In this document: piece by piece, positions 1-8,346 of the stretch
Numbering within the stretch: position 1 is the stretch's first letter
Layout of the letters: each line of letters opens with the position of its first letter
Assembly (NCBI GenBank): GCA_963703145.1
Contig: OY969793.1
Coordinates: 2,790,001-2,854,000 of the forward strand
DNA: 64,000 nt
Source: Bog-756 sp963703145
GTDB lineage: Bacteria > Actinomycetota > Acidimicrobiia > Acidimicrobiales > RAAP-2
Direction of reading: 5' to 3'
Translations under genes and position numbers: made by a program
Notes under the pieces: model-generated
Seen by the model: the letters and a program-made list of their open reading frames with translations, nothing else
What the model was told of the DNA's origin: nothing
The model's database searches: none

Positions 1-1010
1 CAGAAATTCATGGCATAGGAGGGGTCGAAGCCCGGTCGGGCCAGGGACTCGGGCGAGAAGGCCCAGGTGCACTCGATGCGGGTGGCGTCGGCGGCCAACG
101 GGGTCAACCGGTGGACCATGGCGTAGTCGGGGTGGAGGCTGACCAGGATGTTGGGGAACACGTTGAGGTAGATGACCTCCCGGAGCCCCTTGGCGTCGAG
201 GCCGGGGAGCGCCACGCCGTGGCTCACCCCGTCGAGGGACATGGTGTCCATCCCGTCCCGCAGGTCCATGGTGCCACCCACCCACCCCCCGGGCAGGTGG
301 TAGTTGTCCCCGCTCTTGGGCGGGCTCACCTCGCACAGCTCGGGGTGGATCATCGGGCAGTGGTAGCACTCGTGGTAGTTCTCGGTGAGGATCTTCCAGT
401 TGGCGGCCACGGTGTACTCGTGGGTCCCGGCCACCGACAGGCGGGCCATGTCGTAGGGGGCGACGATGGCCTCGAGGGTGCCGAGCGACGCCTCGAGCGG
501 GTCGGCGGTCCCCGAGCCGTCCACGAAGACCAGCCCGTGCCATTCCGCACTGGGCAGCTCGGTCAGTCCGTACTCGGTGGGCTCGAATCCCTCGAGGTCC
601 TTGAACCCCGGGGCCGTCCACACCTCACCCTCGAGCGTGTAGGACCACGAGTGATAGGGACAGATCACCCGGCCGTGCCGGGCCGACGCACCGCACGCCA
701 GCAGCTCGTGGCCCCGGTGGCTGCAGACATTGGCGAAGGCATGGAGCACGCCGTCCTGGCCCCGGGTCAGCAGCACACCGGCTGTGCCCAGGGACTCGGC
801 CCGCTGGTCGCCCGGCTCGGACACCGTCTCACTGCGGCCGACGCAGAGCCAGCCACCGTCGAAGAAGTGGCGCTGTTCCCAGGCGAAGACCTCGGGGTCC
901 ACGTAGGCGGCACGGGGGAGCATCCGGCTGTGGCCGAACGGCCGGAGCGAGGCATCCAGCTCGGCGCGATCGATCGGAGCGAGGTCGTCAGAACGCGTTT
1001 GAATGACCAT
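1..1010 (-). CDS. Rieske non-heme iron oxygenase, alpha subunit (partial)
   Basis: This is the first 336 residues of a ring-hydroxylating-type oxygenase large subunit; the C-terminus lies beyond the left edge. The Rieske [2Fe-2S] ligands are visible as C96-x-H98 and C117-x2-H120. The catalytic iron site is the ENYHECYHCPMIH stretch with H217 and H222. Enzymes of this type use O2 and electrons from a reductase; in the GbcA/carnitine-monooxygenase branch they N-demethylate quaternary amines and release formaldehyde. The divergent neighbours (mycothiol-linked formaldehyde dehydrogenase, dimethylglycine-dehydrogenase-like enzyme) suggest glycine betaine as substrate, which is inference. No reductase gene is visible in the window. 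The ATG at 1010 is chosen because the conserved N-terminal region follows it directly. An aromatic substrate cannot be excluded. Confidence 0.85.
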   Translation of the reverse strand, partial: MVIQTRSDDLAPIDRAELDASLRPFGHSRMLPRAAYVDPEVFAWEQRHFFDGGWLCVGRSETVSEPGDQRAESLGTAGVLLTRGQDGVLHAFANVCSHRGHELLACGASARHGRVICPYHSWSYTLEGEVWTAPGFKDLEGFEPTEYGLTELPSAEWHGLVFVDGSGTADPLEASLGTLEAIVAPYDMARLSVAGTHEYTVAANWKILTENYHECYHCPMIHPELCEVSPPKSGDNYHLPGGWVGGTMDLRDGMDTMSLDGVSHGVALPGLDAKGLREVIYLNVFPNILVSLHPDYAMVHRLTPLAADATRIECTWAFSPESLARPGFDPSYAMNF

Positions 1011-1019
1011 ACAGTCAAT
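1002..1019. promoter_or_regulatory. Inverted repeat over the oxygenase start, candidate operator
   Basis: AATGAC-CATACA-GTCAAT is an 18-bp inverted repeat (5 of 6 arm positions pair) in the divergent region between the Rieske oxygenase and mscR, overlapping the oxygenase start codon. The TGAC-N6-GTCA form resembles dimeric-repressor sites. No regulator gene is adjacent, so the binding protein is unknown. Confidence 0.35.
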
Positions 1020-1102
1020 CCTATGATTCGCACCGGGCCACGTCCAGCTGCCCTGGCCGGGGCTCGGATCCGGCATGCCACACTGGGGCCGACCCGACCA
1101 AC

Positions 1103-1122
1103 GGACAGGACAGGACAGGACA
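1103..1122 (+). repeat. GGACA x4 tandem repeat upstream of mscR
   Basis: Four perfect copies of the pentamer GGACA directly precede the GGGAG-like ribosome-binding sequence of the dehydrogenase gene starting at 1134. Copy-number slippage would change the leader length but not the reading frame of the coding sequence. Confidence 0.7.
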
Positions 1123-1133
1123 GGGAGTGGACA

Positions 1134-2219
1134 ATGGCATCTGAAGTGCGAGGCGTCGTAGCACTGGCCAAGGGCGAGCCCGTCTCGCTGGTCACCATCG
1201 TGGTGCCCGACCCCGGACCCGGTGAAGCCGTGGTGGCGGTGCAGGCCTGCGGCGTGTGCCACACCGACCTCCACTACCGGGAGGGTGGCATCAACGACGA
1301 GTTCCCCTTCCTGTTGGGCCATGAGGCGGCCGGCGTGGTCGAGGCGGTGGGGCCCGACGTGACCTCGGTGGCACCGGGCGACTTCGTGGTCCTCAACTGG
1401 CGTGCGGTGTGCGGGGAGTGCCGCTCGTGCCGGCGGGGCCGGCCCTGGTACTGCTTTGCCACCCACAACGCCACCCAGAAGATGACCCTTCAGGATGGCA
1501 CCCCGCTCTCCCCCGCCCTCGGCATCGGCGCCTTCGCGGAGAAGACGCTGGTGGCGGCGGGCCAGTGCACCAAGGTGAACCCGACGGCGAGGCCAGAGGC
1601 GGTCGGGCTCCTTGGCTGCGGGGTAATGGCCGGACTGGGCTCGGCCATGTTCACCGGGGAGGTGGGTCCCGGCGACTCGGTGGCGGTCTTCGGGTGCGGC
1701 GGAGTGGGCTGTGCCGCCGTCGCCGGAGCGGTGCTGGCCGGCGCGTCGACGGTCATCGCCGTGGACCTCGACCCCGGCAAGCTGGACCTGGCCCGCCAGT
1801 TCGGGGCCACCGACGTGGTCGACGCCTCGAGTGGCGACGTGGTCGAGGCCGTGCGGGCCCTGACCGGGGGCAACGGCGCCGACGTGTGCATCGAGGCGGT
1901 CGGGAACCCTGCCGTGATGGAGCAGGCCTTCTACGCCCGGGACCTGGCCGGCACCCTGGTCCAGGTGGGGGTGCCCACCCCGGAGATGCGCATCGACCTG
2001 CCCATGATCGAGTTCTTCGGCCGGGGCGGACGGCTGCGCCCGAGTTGGTACGGCGACTGTCTGCCGACACGGGACTTCCCGGTGCTGGTCGACCTGTACC
2101 TCCAGGGACGCCTGGACCTCGACCGGTTCGTGAGTGAGACCATCGGCCTCGGTGACGTGGAAGAGGCGTTCCACCGGATGGAGCGGGGCGAGGTCCTGCG
2201 CTCGGTAGTGGTCGTCTGA
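1134..2219 (+). CDS. mscR: S-(hydroxymethyl)mycothiol dehydrogenase
   Basis: This is a 361-residue zinc-dependent medium-chain alcohol dehydrogenase. The catalytic zinc site shows as C39-G-V-C-H43 and G62-H-E64, the structural zinc cysteines as C93, C96, C99 and C107, and the NAD-binding loop as GCGGVG near residue 190. Length and sequence fit the actinobacterial MscR/AdhE2 family, which oxidises the formaldehyde-mycothiol adduct. The next gene overlaps by one base and encodes a metallo-beta-lactamase-fold protein, the arrangement seen at mycobacterial Rv2259-Rv2260, which supports the assignment. An upstream in-frame extension exists, but conserved sequence begins at this ATG, which a GGGAG sequence precedes. 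In this context it would detoxify formaldehyde released by the adjacent demethylating enzymes. Confidence 0.9.
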   Translation: MASEVRGVVALAKGEPVSLVTIVVPDPGPGEAVVAVQACGVCHTDLHYREGGINDEFPFLLGHEAAGVVEAVGPDVTSVAPGDFVVLNWRAVCGECRSCRRGRPWYCFATHNATQKMTLQDGTPLSPALGIGAFAEKTLVAAGQCTKVNPTARPEAVGLLGCGVMAGLGSAMFTGEVGPGDSVAVFGCGGVGCAAVAGAVLAGASTVIAVDLDPGKLDLARQFGATDVVDASSGDVVEAVRALTGGNGADVCIEAVGNPAVMEQAFYARDLAGTLVQVGVPTPEMRIDLPMIEFFGRGGRLRPSWYGDCLPTRDFPVLVDLYLQGRLDLDRFVSETIGLGDVEEAFHRMERGEVLRSVVVV

Positions 2220-2839
2220 TGATCGACCGGGTGGTCACCTCGGGCATCTTCTCCCTGGACGGCTCGGACTTCGAGGTCGACAACAACATCTGGATCATCG
2301 GGGACGCCCACGAGGTGGTGGTGGTCGATGCAGCACACGACCACCGGCCGATCGTCGACGCCGTCGGCGGCCGGACCACCACCGCCATCATCGCCACCCA
2401 CGGACACAACGACCACATCAACGCGGCGGGGGCCCTGGCCGACTCGCTCGGGGCCCCGGTGTGGCTGCACCCCGATGACCGCATGCTGTGGGACGCGGTC
2501 TACCCCGACCGGGCACCCGACGGTGCCCTCCACGACCGGATGGCCGTCACCGTGGGCGGGGTCTCCTTAGAGGTCCTGCACACCCCGGGCCATTCCCCCG
2601 GCGGGTGCTGCCTGCACGACGCCGAGGGCGGCGTGGTGTTCTCCGGCGACACGCTGTTCAACGGCGGTCCGGGCGCCACCGGGCGCAGCTTCTCGGACTT
2701 CCCCACCATCATCGAGTCGATCCGCACCCGTCTGTTCGTGCTCCCCGGCGAGACCCGGGTCCTCACCGGGCACGGGGACGAGACCACCATCGGGGCCGAG
2801 TCCCCCCATCTCGACGAGTGGGTCCGCGCCCACCCGTGA
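2219..2839 (+). CDS. MBL-fold hydrolase, MscR partner
   Basis: This 206-residue metallo-beta-lactamase-fold protein carries the zinc-binding motif T-H-G-H-N-D-H near residue 60, a second histidine in HTPGHSPGG near 122, and a SGDTLF aspartate near 143, as in glyoxalase-II-like enzymes. Its ATG overlaps the TGA of mscR (TGATG), so the two are translationally coupled. A plausible role is hydrolysis of S-formylmycothiol or another mycothiol thioester made by MscR. That role is inferred from the neighbour, not shown by any motif. The next gene starts with a GTG that overlaps its stop codon. Confidence 0.85.
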   Translation: MIDRVVTSGIFSLDGSDFEVDNNIWIIGDAHEVVVVDAAHDHRPIVDAVGGRTTTAIIATHGHNDHINAAGALADSLGAPVWLHPDDRMLWDAVYPDRAPDGALHDRMAVTVGGVSLEVLHTPGHSPGGCCLHDAEGGVVFSGDTLFNGGPGATGRSFSDFPTIIESIRTRLFVLPGETRVLTGHGDETTIGAESPHLDEWVRAHP

Positions 2840-5352
2840 CACCCGAGCAGGCCACCGACAGCACGGATCGCCGCGGGTCCCGACCGACCGCCCCGTCGCT
2901 CCCCGACCGGGCCCAGGTGGTCATCGTCGGCGGCGGCGTGATCGGCACCAGTATCGCCTTTCACCTGACCAAACTGGGCTGGTCCGACGTGGTGCTCCTG
3001 GAACGGGACGCGTTGACCTCGGGCACGACGTGGCACGCCGCCGGTCTGATCACCTCGGCCGGCATGGTGGACGAGACATCACTGTTCATGAGCCGCTACT
3101 CCCGTGACCTGTACGCGGTGCTGGAGGAGGAGACCGGGTTGTCCACCGGCTTCCGGGACGTCGGGCACCTGTCCGTCGCCACCACGCCCCACCGGATGGA
3201 GGCACTGCAACGCGAGGCCATGTTCGTGCACGGCTTCGGGGTGGACGACCACCGCCTGTCGGTTCCCGAGATTGCCGACCTGTGGCCCATGCTGCGCACC
3301 GACGACCTGGTGGGCGGGTACTTCGTGGCCGACGAGGGGCGGGCCGACCCGGTGGGTGTGGCCATGTCCCTGGCCCGCGGGGCACGGACCGGCGGGGCGA
3401 CCATCATCGAGGGGGTGGCGGCAACCGGGGTGACCACCGATCGCCGGCGGGTGACCGGGGTGACCACCGATCAGGGAACCATCGAGGCCGACATCGTGGT
3501 GGTCTGTGCCGGCATGTGGGCTCGCCAGTTCGGTGCCCGGTGCGGGGTGGACATCCCGCTCCAGGCGGCCGAGCATTACTACCTGATCACCGAGGCCATG
3601 GACGGCGTCCACCGCGACCTGCCAGTCATCGAGGACCCGGACGGCTACGGGTACTTCCGTCCGGAGGGGGACGGCCTGTTGGTCGGACTGTTCGAGCCCG
3701 AGGCGGCGGCCTGGTCGCTCGACGGTGTGCCAGGCGACTTCTCGTTCGGTGTCCTACCCCCCGACATCGATCGGCTGGCGCCCTTCGTGGAGCTGGCCAT
3801 GCGCAGGGTGCCGGCCCTGGCCGAGACCGGTATCCGCACCTTCTTCTGCGGTCCCGAGTCGTTCACCTCCGATGTCCACCCCCTGCTCGGGCCCACTCCC
3901 GAACTGGACAACCTCTTCGTGGCCGCCGGCCTGAACTCGCTGGGCATCCTGCTCGGTGGCGGCGTGGGCACCGTGATGGCCAGCTGGATCGCGGAAGGCG
4001 AACCGCCGGTCGACATCACCGCGTACGCCGTCGGCCGAACCGCTCCACACGAGACCACCCGGGCCTTCCGGCTCGAGCGGACCACCGAGCAGCTCGGCGT
4101 GCTCTTCGGTGACGCCGTCTACCCGTCGTGGCGGCCGCGCACCGCCCGGGGCATCCGGCGGACCCCGCTCCACGACCGGCTCGACGCCCAAGGCGCCCAC
4201 TGGAACGCCTCGATGGGGTGGGAGTTCCCCGAGTGGTTCGCCTCCCCCGACGTCGGCGCCGAGCCACGTCCCGGCTTCGGCCGGCCAGCCGCCTTCGACG
4301 TAGTGGCCGCCGAGCACCGCACCGTCCGAGAGGGCGTGGGCATCCTCGACATGACCCTGATGGCCAAGTTCCTGGTCCAGGGCCCCGACGCCGCAACCGT
4401 CTTGTCCCGGCTGTCGGCCAACCACGTGGCCCGCGAGCGCGGACGGGTGGTCTACACCCAGTGGCTCACCCCCAAGGGCGGCATCGCCGCCGACCTCACC
4501 GTCACCCGCCTCGACCACGACCGCTTCCTCGTGGTCGCCACCGACCTCATCCAGCGGCGGGTCGAGCCCATGATCCGGGCAGCCACCCGGCCCGGCGAAT
4601 GGTGCACCGTGACCGACACCACGTCAGGCACGGTGCTGCTCTCGGTCCAGGGGCCGCGCTCGCGGGAACTGCTCGGCCGGGTGTCAGGCGCCGACCTGTC
4701 GAACGCGGCGTTCCCCTACCTCTCGGCCCGCGACATCGAGATCGGCTACGCCCGGGCCCTGGCCCTGCGGGTGACCTACGTAGGTGAGCTCGGCTACGAG
4801 CTCCACGTTCCGACCGAGTACGGCCCTACGACCTACGACCTGCTCGCCGAGGCCGGGGCTGACCTCGGGGTCCGTCCCATCGGGCTGTCGGCCATGGGCA
4901 GCCTGCGCCTCGAGAAGGGCTATCGCGACCTGGGCGTCGACATCGACAACACCGACAACCCCCTGGAGGCCGGCCTCGGCTTCGCGGTGGCCTTCGACAA
5001 GCCGGGTGGGTTCATCGGACGCGAGGCCCTGTTGACCGTGAAGGCCGGGGCGCCCTACGACTCACTCCTGGTGAGCCTGGTGGTCGACGACCCTAAGGTC
5101 CACCTGTTCGGCAACGAGCCGGTGCTGTGCGACGGCCGTTGGGTTGGCTATGTCCGCGCCGCCGCCTACGGCCACACCGTCGGCGGAGCGGTGGGCCTGG
5201 TCGCCGTCGGCCATCCCGAGGGGGTGACCCCGGACTGGCTGGGCCAACCCCACTTCGAGGTCGAGACGCCGGGGGGACGCCACCGAGTCACGCTCTCGGC
5301 CCGGCCGCCCTACGACCCGGGGCGGGCACGCATCCTGGCCGAGGACGGCTGA
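2836..5352 (+). CDS. Dimethylglycine/sarcosine dehydrogenase-like flavoprotein
   Basis: This 838-residue enzyme has an N-terminal FAD-dependent DAO domain followed by a glycine-cleavage-T-like domain. The dinucleotide motif GGGVIG is at residues 32-37, and the histidine used for covalent FAD attachment in this family is H67 in TTWHAAG. The folate-binding T-like half spans about residues 430-830. The family oxidatively demethylates dimethylglycine or sarcosine and passes the one-carbon unit to tetrahydrofolate or releases formaldehyde. The GTG at 2836 (GTGA overlap with the previous stop) is preferred over an upstream in-frame ATG whose product has no homology-like features. With the Rieske oxygenase and MscR it forms a coherent betaine-to-glycine path; which of the two substrates it takes is uncertain. 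Confidence 0.9.
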   Translation: MTPEQATDSTDRRGSRPTAPSLPDRAQVVIVGGGVIGTSIAFHLTKLGWSDVVLLERDALTSGTTWHAAGLITSAGMVDETSLFMSRYSRDLYAVLEEETGLSTGFRDVGHLSVATTPHRMEALQREAMFVHGFGVDDHRLSVPEIADLWPMLRTDDLVGGYFVADEGRADPVGVAMSLARGARTGGATIIEGVAATGVTTDRRRVTGVTTDQGTIEADIVVVCAGMWARQFGARCGVDIPLQAAEHYYLITEAMDGVHRDLPVIEDPDGYGYFRPEGDGLLVGLFEPEAAAWSLDGVPGDFSFGVLPPDIDRLAPFVELAMRRVPALAETGIRTFFCGPESFTSDVHPLLGPTPELDNLFVAAGLNSLGILLGGGVGTVMASWIAEGEPPVDITAYAVGRTAPHETTRAFRLERTTEQLGVLFGDAVYPSWRPRTARGIRRTPLHDRLDAQGAHWNASMGWEFPEWFASPDVGAEPRPGFGRPAAFDVVAAEHRTVREGVGILDMTLMAKFLVQGPDAATVLSRLSANHVARERGRVVYTQWLTPKGGIAADLTVTRLDHDRFLVVATDLIQRRVEPMIRAATRPGEWCTVTDTTSGTVLLSVQGPRSRELLGRVSGADLSNAAFPYLSARDIEIGYARALALRVTYVGELGYELHVPTEYGPTTYDLLAEAGADLGVRPIGLSAMGSLRLEKGYRDLGVDIDNTDNPLEAGLGFAVAFDKPGGFIGREALLTVKAGAPYDSLLVSLVVDDPKVHLFGNEPVLCDGRWVGYVRAAAYGHTVGGAVGLVAVGHPEGVTPDWLGQPHFEVETPGGRHRVTLSARPPYDPGRARILAEDG

Positions 5353-5476
5353 ACCTCGGCCACGGATGCCACGCCAGGCGGAGGTCCTTGAGCAGGCACC
5401 GGCCGTCCACTAGCTTCGCCGTCATCCATCCCACCGGCGACCGCCCACGCGCGGTCGGAACGACGGAGGTCCACCA

Positions 5477-7111
5477 GTGTCCGATGCGGCGGTGTCCACG
5501 GGGGCCGATACGTCCACCGGCGGCGACGGGCTCGACCGCAGTGTCGGCTTCTTCGGGCTGTTGCTCACCTCGGAGGGGTCGATCATCGGCTCGGGCTGGC
5601 TCTTCGGCGCGTTGGCCTGCGCCACCCTCGGCGGGCCGGCCGCCATCATCGCCTGGCTCATCGGCTCGGTGGCCGTCATCCTCCTGGCGCTGGTCCATGC
5701 CGAGCTCGGCGGGATGTTCCCGGTCAGCGGCGGCACCACCCGGTTCCCCTACTACGCCTTCGGGGGCCTGGCCGGCGCCTCGTTCGGCTGGTTCTCGTGG
5801 CTGCAGGCGGTGGGTACCGCCCCCATCGAGGTGGAGGCGGCCATCACCTACACCGCCAACTACTGGCACGGCCTGGTGATCACCAAGGGCGGTGTGCCGG
5901 TGCTGACGGCAACCGGCTACCTGGTGGCCACGGTGATGATGGCCCTGTTCGTGGTGGCCAACCTCTTCGGCGTCCGGTACCTGATCCGCGTCAACAACGC
6001 CATCACCACCTGGAAGATCCTGATCCCGACCCTGACCATCATCGTGTTGTTCGTCACCCACTTCGACACCTCCAACTTCACCCGGGCCGGGGGCTTCGCC
6101 CCCTTCGGGCTCCACGGGGTCCTGAACGCGGTGAGCGACGGCGGGGCGGTGTTCGCCCTGGTCGGGTTCGAGCAGGCCGTCCAGCTGGGCGGCGAGAGCC
6201 GGAACCCCCAGCGGGACATGCCGCGGGCAGTCATCTACTCGATGCTCATCGGCGCCACCATCTACCTGCTGTTGCAGATCGTGTTCATCGGCGCCCTCCC
6301 CCACCAGGCCCTGGCCCACGGGTGGGCCAACATCAGCTTCGCCGGCATCTTCGGCCCCTTCGCCGGACTGGCCAAGGGACTGGGCCTGGCCTGGCTGGCT
6401 TACATCCTCTACGCCGATGCCATCATCGCCCCCACCGGGTCCGGGCTGATCTACACCACCACCACCAGCCGCATCACCTTCGGCATGAGCAAGAACGGGC
6501 ACGTCCCGTCCATCTTCGAGCGGACCACCAAGAAGGCCAACGTGCCGGTGTTCGGGCTGATCTTCACCTTCTTGATGGGCCTGTTGCTCTTCCTGCCCTT
6601 CCCGGGATGGCAGAAGCTGGTCGGCTTCATCACCTCGGCCACCGTCCTCATGTACGCCGGCGCGCCGCTGGCGCTCGGCGCTCTGCGCCACCAGAAGCCC
6701 GACGCCGAACGGCCCTATCGCCTGCCCTGGGCCCCCGTGCTGGCGCCGGCCTCGTTCGTCTCGGCCAGCCTGATCATCTACTGGAGCGGGTGGGAGGTGG
6801 TGTGGAAGCTGATGGTGGCCGTCGTCCTGGGCTACGTCTTGATGGGGATCTCGAGGGTCACCAACGCCAACCCGGTCCACACCCCCTTGGACTGGTCGGC
6901 GGCCATCTGGCTGTGGCCCTACCTCGGCGGCCTGACCCTCATCTCCTACTTCGGGCAGTTCCAGGGGGGCCGGATGAACATCCCGTTCTACTGGGACCTG
7001 GGGGTGGTGGCCGTCTTCAGCCTCGCGGTCTACTACACGGCGATCCGCCTCCGGCTCCCGACCTCGAAGGTCGACGAGTACGCCCAGGGCGTCTACGGGT
7101 TCGAGAGCTGA
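5477..7111 (+). CDS. APC-family amino-acid permease
   Basis: This is a 544-residue polytopic membrane protein of the amino acid-polyamine-organocation superfamily, with about 12-14 hydrophobic segments. The first segment contains the glycine-rich SEGSIIGSGWLFGA motif typical of the substrate/cation site. A good GGAGGT ribosome-binding site lies 6 bases before the GTG start. It follows the demethylation genes by 124 bp and may import an N-methylated amine, an amino acid or a downstream product; the substrate cannot be read from sequence. Its last codons form one arm of a hairpin shared with the converging gene. Confidence 0.85.
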   Translation: MSDAAVSTGADTSTGGDGLDRSVGFFGLLLTSEGSIIGSGWLFGALACATLGGPAAIIAWLIGSVAVILLALVHAELGGMFPVSGGTTRFPYYAFGGLAGASFGWFSWLQAVGTAPIEVEAAITYTANYWHGLVITKGGVPVLTATGYLVATVMMALFVVANLFGVRYLIRVNNAITTWKILIPTLTIIVLFVTHFDTSNFTRAGGFAPFGLHGVLNAVSDGGAVFALVGFEQAVQLGGESRNPQRDMPRAVIYSMLIGATIYLLLQIVFIGALPHQALAHGWANISFAGIFGPFAGLAKGLGLAWLAYILYADAIIAPTGSGLIYTTTTSRITFGMSKNGHVPSIFERTTKKANVPVFGLIFTFLMGLLLFLPFPGWQKLVGFITSATVLMYAGAPLALGALRHQKPDAERPYRLPWAPVLAPASFVSASLIIYWSGWEVVWKLMVAVVLGYVLMGISRVTNANPVHTPLDWSAAIWLWPYLGGLTLISYFGQFQGGRMNIPFYWDLGVVAVFSLAVYYTAIRLRLPTSKVDEYAQGVYGFES

Positions 7112-7129
7112 GCCTCGCCCCGTCAGCTC
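7105..7129. terminator. Hairpin between converging genes
   Basis: GAGCTGA and TCAGCTC form a perfect 7-bp stem with an 11-base loop, placed across the stop codons of the permease (+) and the NTF2-like gene (-). There is no T-run, so it would be a weak or Rho-assisted bidirectional terminator. Confidence 0.3.
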
Positions 7130-7559
7130 AGGTGTAGCCCTGGGCGATGTGCTCGATCCACCAAACCGGGGCGGCGTTCATCAGGGTCTGGAGGTCCCAG
7201 TAGTCCCACCACCGCACGATGGCGCCGTCGCGCAGCTCGTGGACCGACACGAACGGCAGGGTGACCTGCTCGCCGGTGTGCCAGTGCCACGTCTCGGCAT
7301 GCTCGGTGACCACGGTGTCCCCCTCGGCCACCATCAACCGAAGATCGTGCTCGTAGCCGGAGATGCGCTCGAGCCCGAGCCGGAGTCGGGCCACAATCTG
7401 GTCGGGGCCGTGGGCCACGTCGTCGGGCGGTGAGGGCACGTCGGTGTACTCACTGTCGGCGACGAAGAAGCCGGCGATGCCGTCCCAGTCGCGTTGGTAC
7501 AGCGTGTCCCAGAACGCCCGCACCCGGTCCTTGTTGCTCGCAGTGCTCTCCGTGCTCAC
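7128..7559 (-). CDS. SnoaL/NTF2-like protein
   Basis: This 143-residue single-domain protein has the cone-fold pattern of the NTF2/SnoaL superfamily: an N-terminal helix with FWDTLYQRDWDGIAGFF, a YTDVP strand, and a C-terminal VSVHELRDGAIVRWWDYWD strand pair. Members include ester cyclases, limonene-epoxide-hydrolase-like enzymes and ligand-binding proteins; the WWDYWD ending resembles the limonene-epoxide-hydrolase-like group. The start is the GTG at 7559, because GGGGGAG lies just upstream and the longer frame has no conserved content. The function is not known. Confidence 0.75.
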   Translation of the reverse strand: MSTESTASNKDRVRAFWDTLYQRDWDGIAGFFVADSEYTDVPSPPDDVAHGPDQIVARLRLGLERISGYEHDLRLMVAEGDTVVTEHAETWHWHTGEQVTLPFVSVHELRDGAIVRWWDYWDLQTLMNAAPVWWIEHIAQGYT

Positions 7560-7709
7560 AGCCACTCCCCCGGGCCGGCGATCGACGCAGGTTCCGGCCC
7601 GAGGGCAACGTAGTGGACCGACGTCCGCGGGGCGAGGCCCATCGGCCGAGGCACCGGATCGGCACCGGTAGATTGGCCTCACCGCGTCGGCCATCCCACG
7701 AGGAGCACC

Positions 7710-8294
7710 ATGCCCCATCTGCAGGTCATCACCGGCACCACCCGGCCCGGCCGGTTCAGCGAGAAGGTGGCCGACTGGGTCGTCGAGCATGTCGCGGCCA
7801 GGGACGACGTGAGCTCGGAACCGGTCGATCTGCGTGACTACCCCCTGCCCTTCTTCGACCAGGTGGCACCGGCCCGGACGCTCCGTGACTACCCGACCGA
7901 GGCAGCAGCGCTGTTCGGGCGGAAGATCGACCAGGCCGACGGGTACGTGATCCTGACCGGCGAGTACAACCACGGCTATCCGGCGGTGCTGAAGAACGCC
8001 ATGGACCACACCTTCATCGAGTGGCGGCGCAAGCCGGTGTCCTTCGTCGGTTGGGGAAACGTGGGGGGCGCCCGGGCCGTCGAGCAGCTGCGCGAGGTGG
8101 CCGTCGAGTTCGAGATGGCGCCCCTGCGCCACGCCGTGCACATCCTCCCCGAGGTGATGGTGGCGGCCATGCAGGCGCCCGAGCCGTTCGACACGGCTGT
8201 CTTCGCCCCGCTCGAACCGAGACTGGCCCTGCTGATCGAGGACCTGGTGTGGTGGACGACCACGCTGGCCGCCGGTCGCGCCCTGGAGGGATGA
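7710..8294 (+). CDS. NADPH-dependent FMN reductase family protein
   Basis: This is a 194-residue flavodoxin-fold oxidoreductase. The FMN phosphate loop is GTTRPGRFSEK near residue 9, and the LTGEYNHGYPAVLKNAMDH segment near residue 80 is the family signature. Such proteins use NAD(P)H to reduce flavins, quinones or azo compounds. GAGGAG precedes the ATG. The gene is divergent from the NTF2-like gene and precedes the polyphosphate kinase gene on the same strand, with no obvious functional link to either. Confidence 0.88.
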   Translation: MPHLQVITGTTRPGRFSEKVADWVVEHVAARDDVSSEPVDLRDYPLPFFDQVAPARTLRDYPTEAAALFGRKIDQADGYVILTGEYNHGYPAVLKNAMDHTFIEWRRKPVSFVGWGNVGGARAVEQLREVAVEFEMAPLRHAVHILPEVMVAAMQAPEPFDTAVFAPLEPRLALLIEDLVWWTTTLAAGRALEG

Positions 8295-8346
8295 CGCGCC
8301 CGGATTTGGTCCCAGGCCGGGGTGCGACACTACGATCACGTAGCTA

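Noticed and set aside
2488..2835. N-terminal extension of the DMGDH-like frame
   Set aside because: It overlaps the MBL gene and is Arg/Pro-rich; the GTG in the GTGA overlap gives the usual family N-terminus.
5288..6880. Long open frame on the minus strand opposite the permease gene
   Set aside because: It is Gly/Asp/Gln/His-rich without domain-like sequence and mirrors the codon bias of the permease; a typical high-GC antisense artefact.
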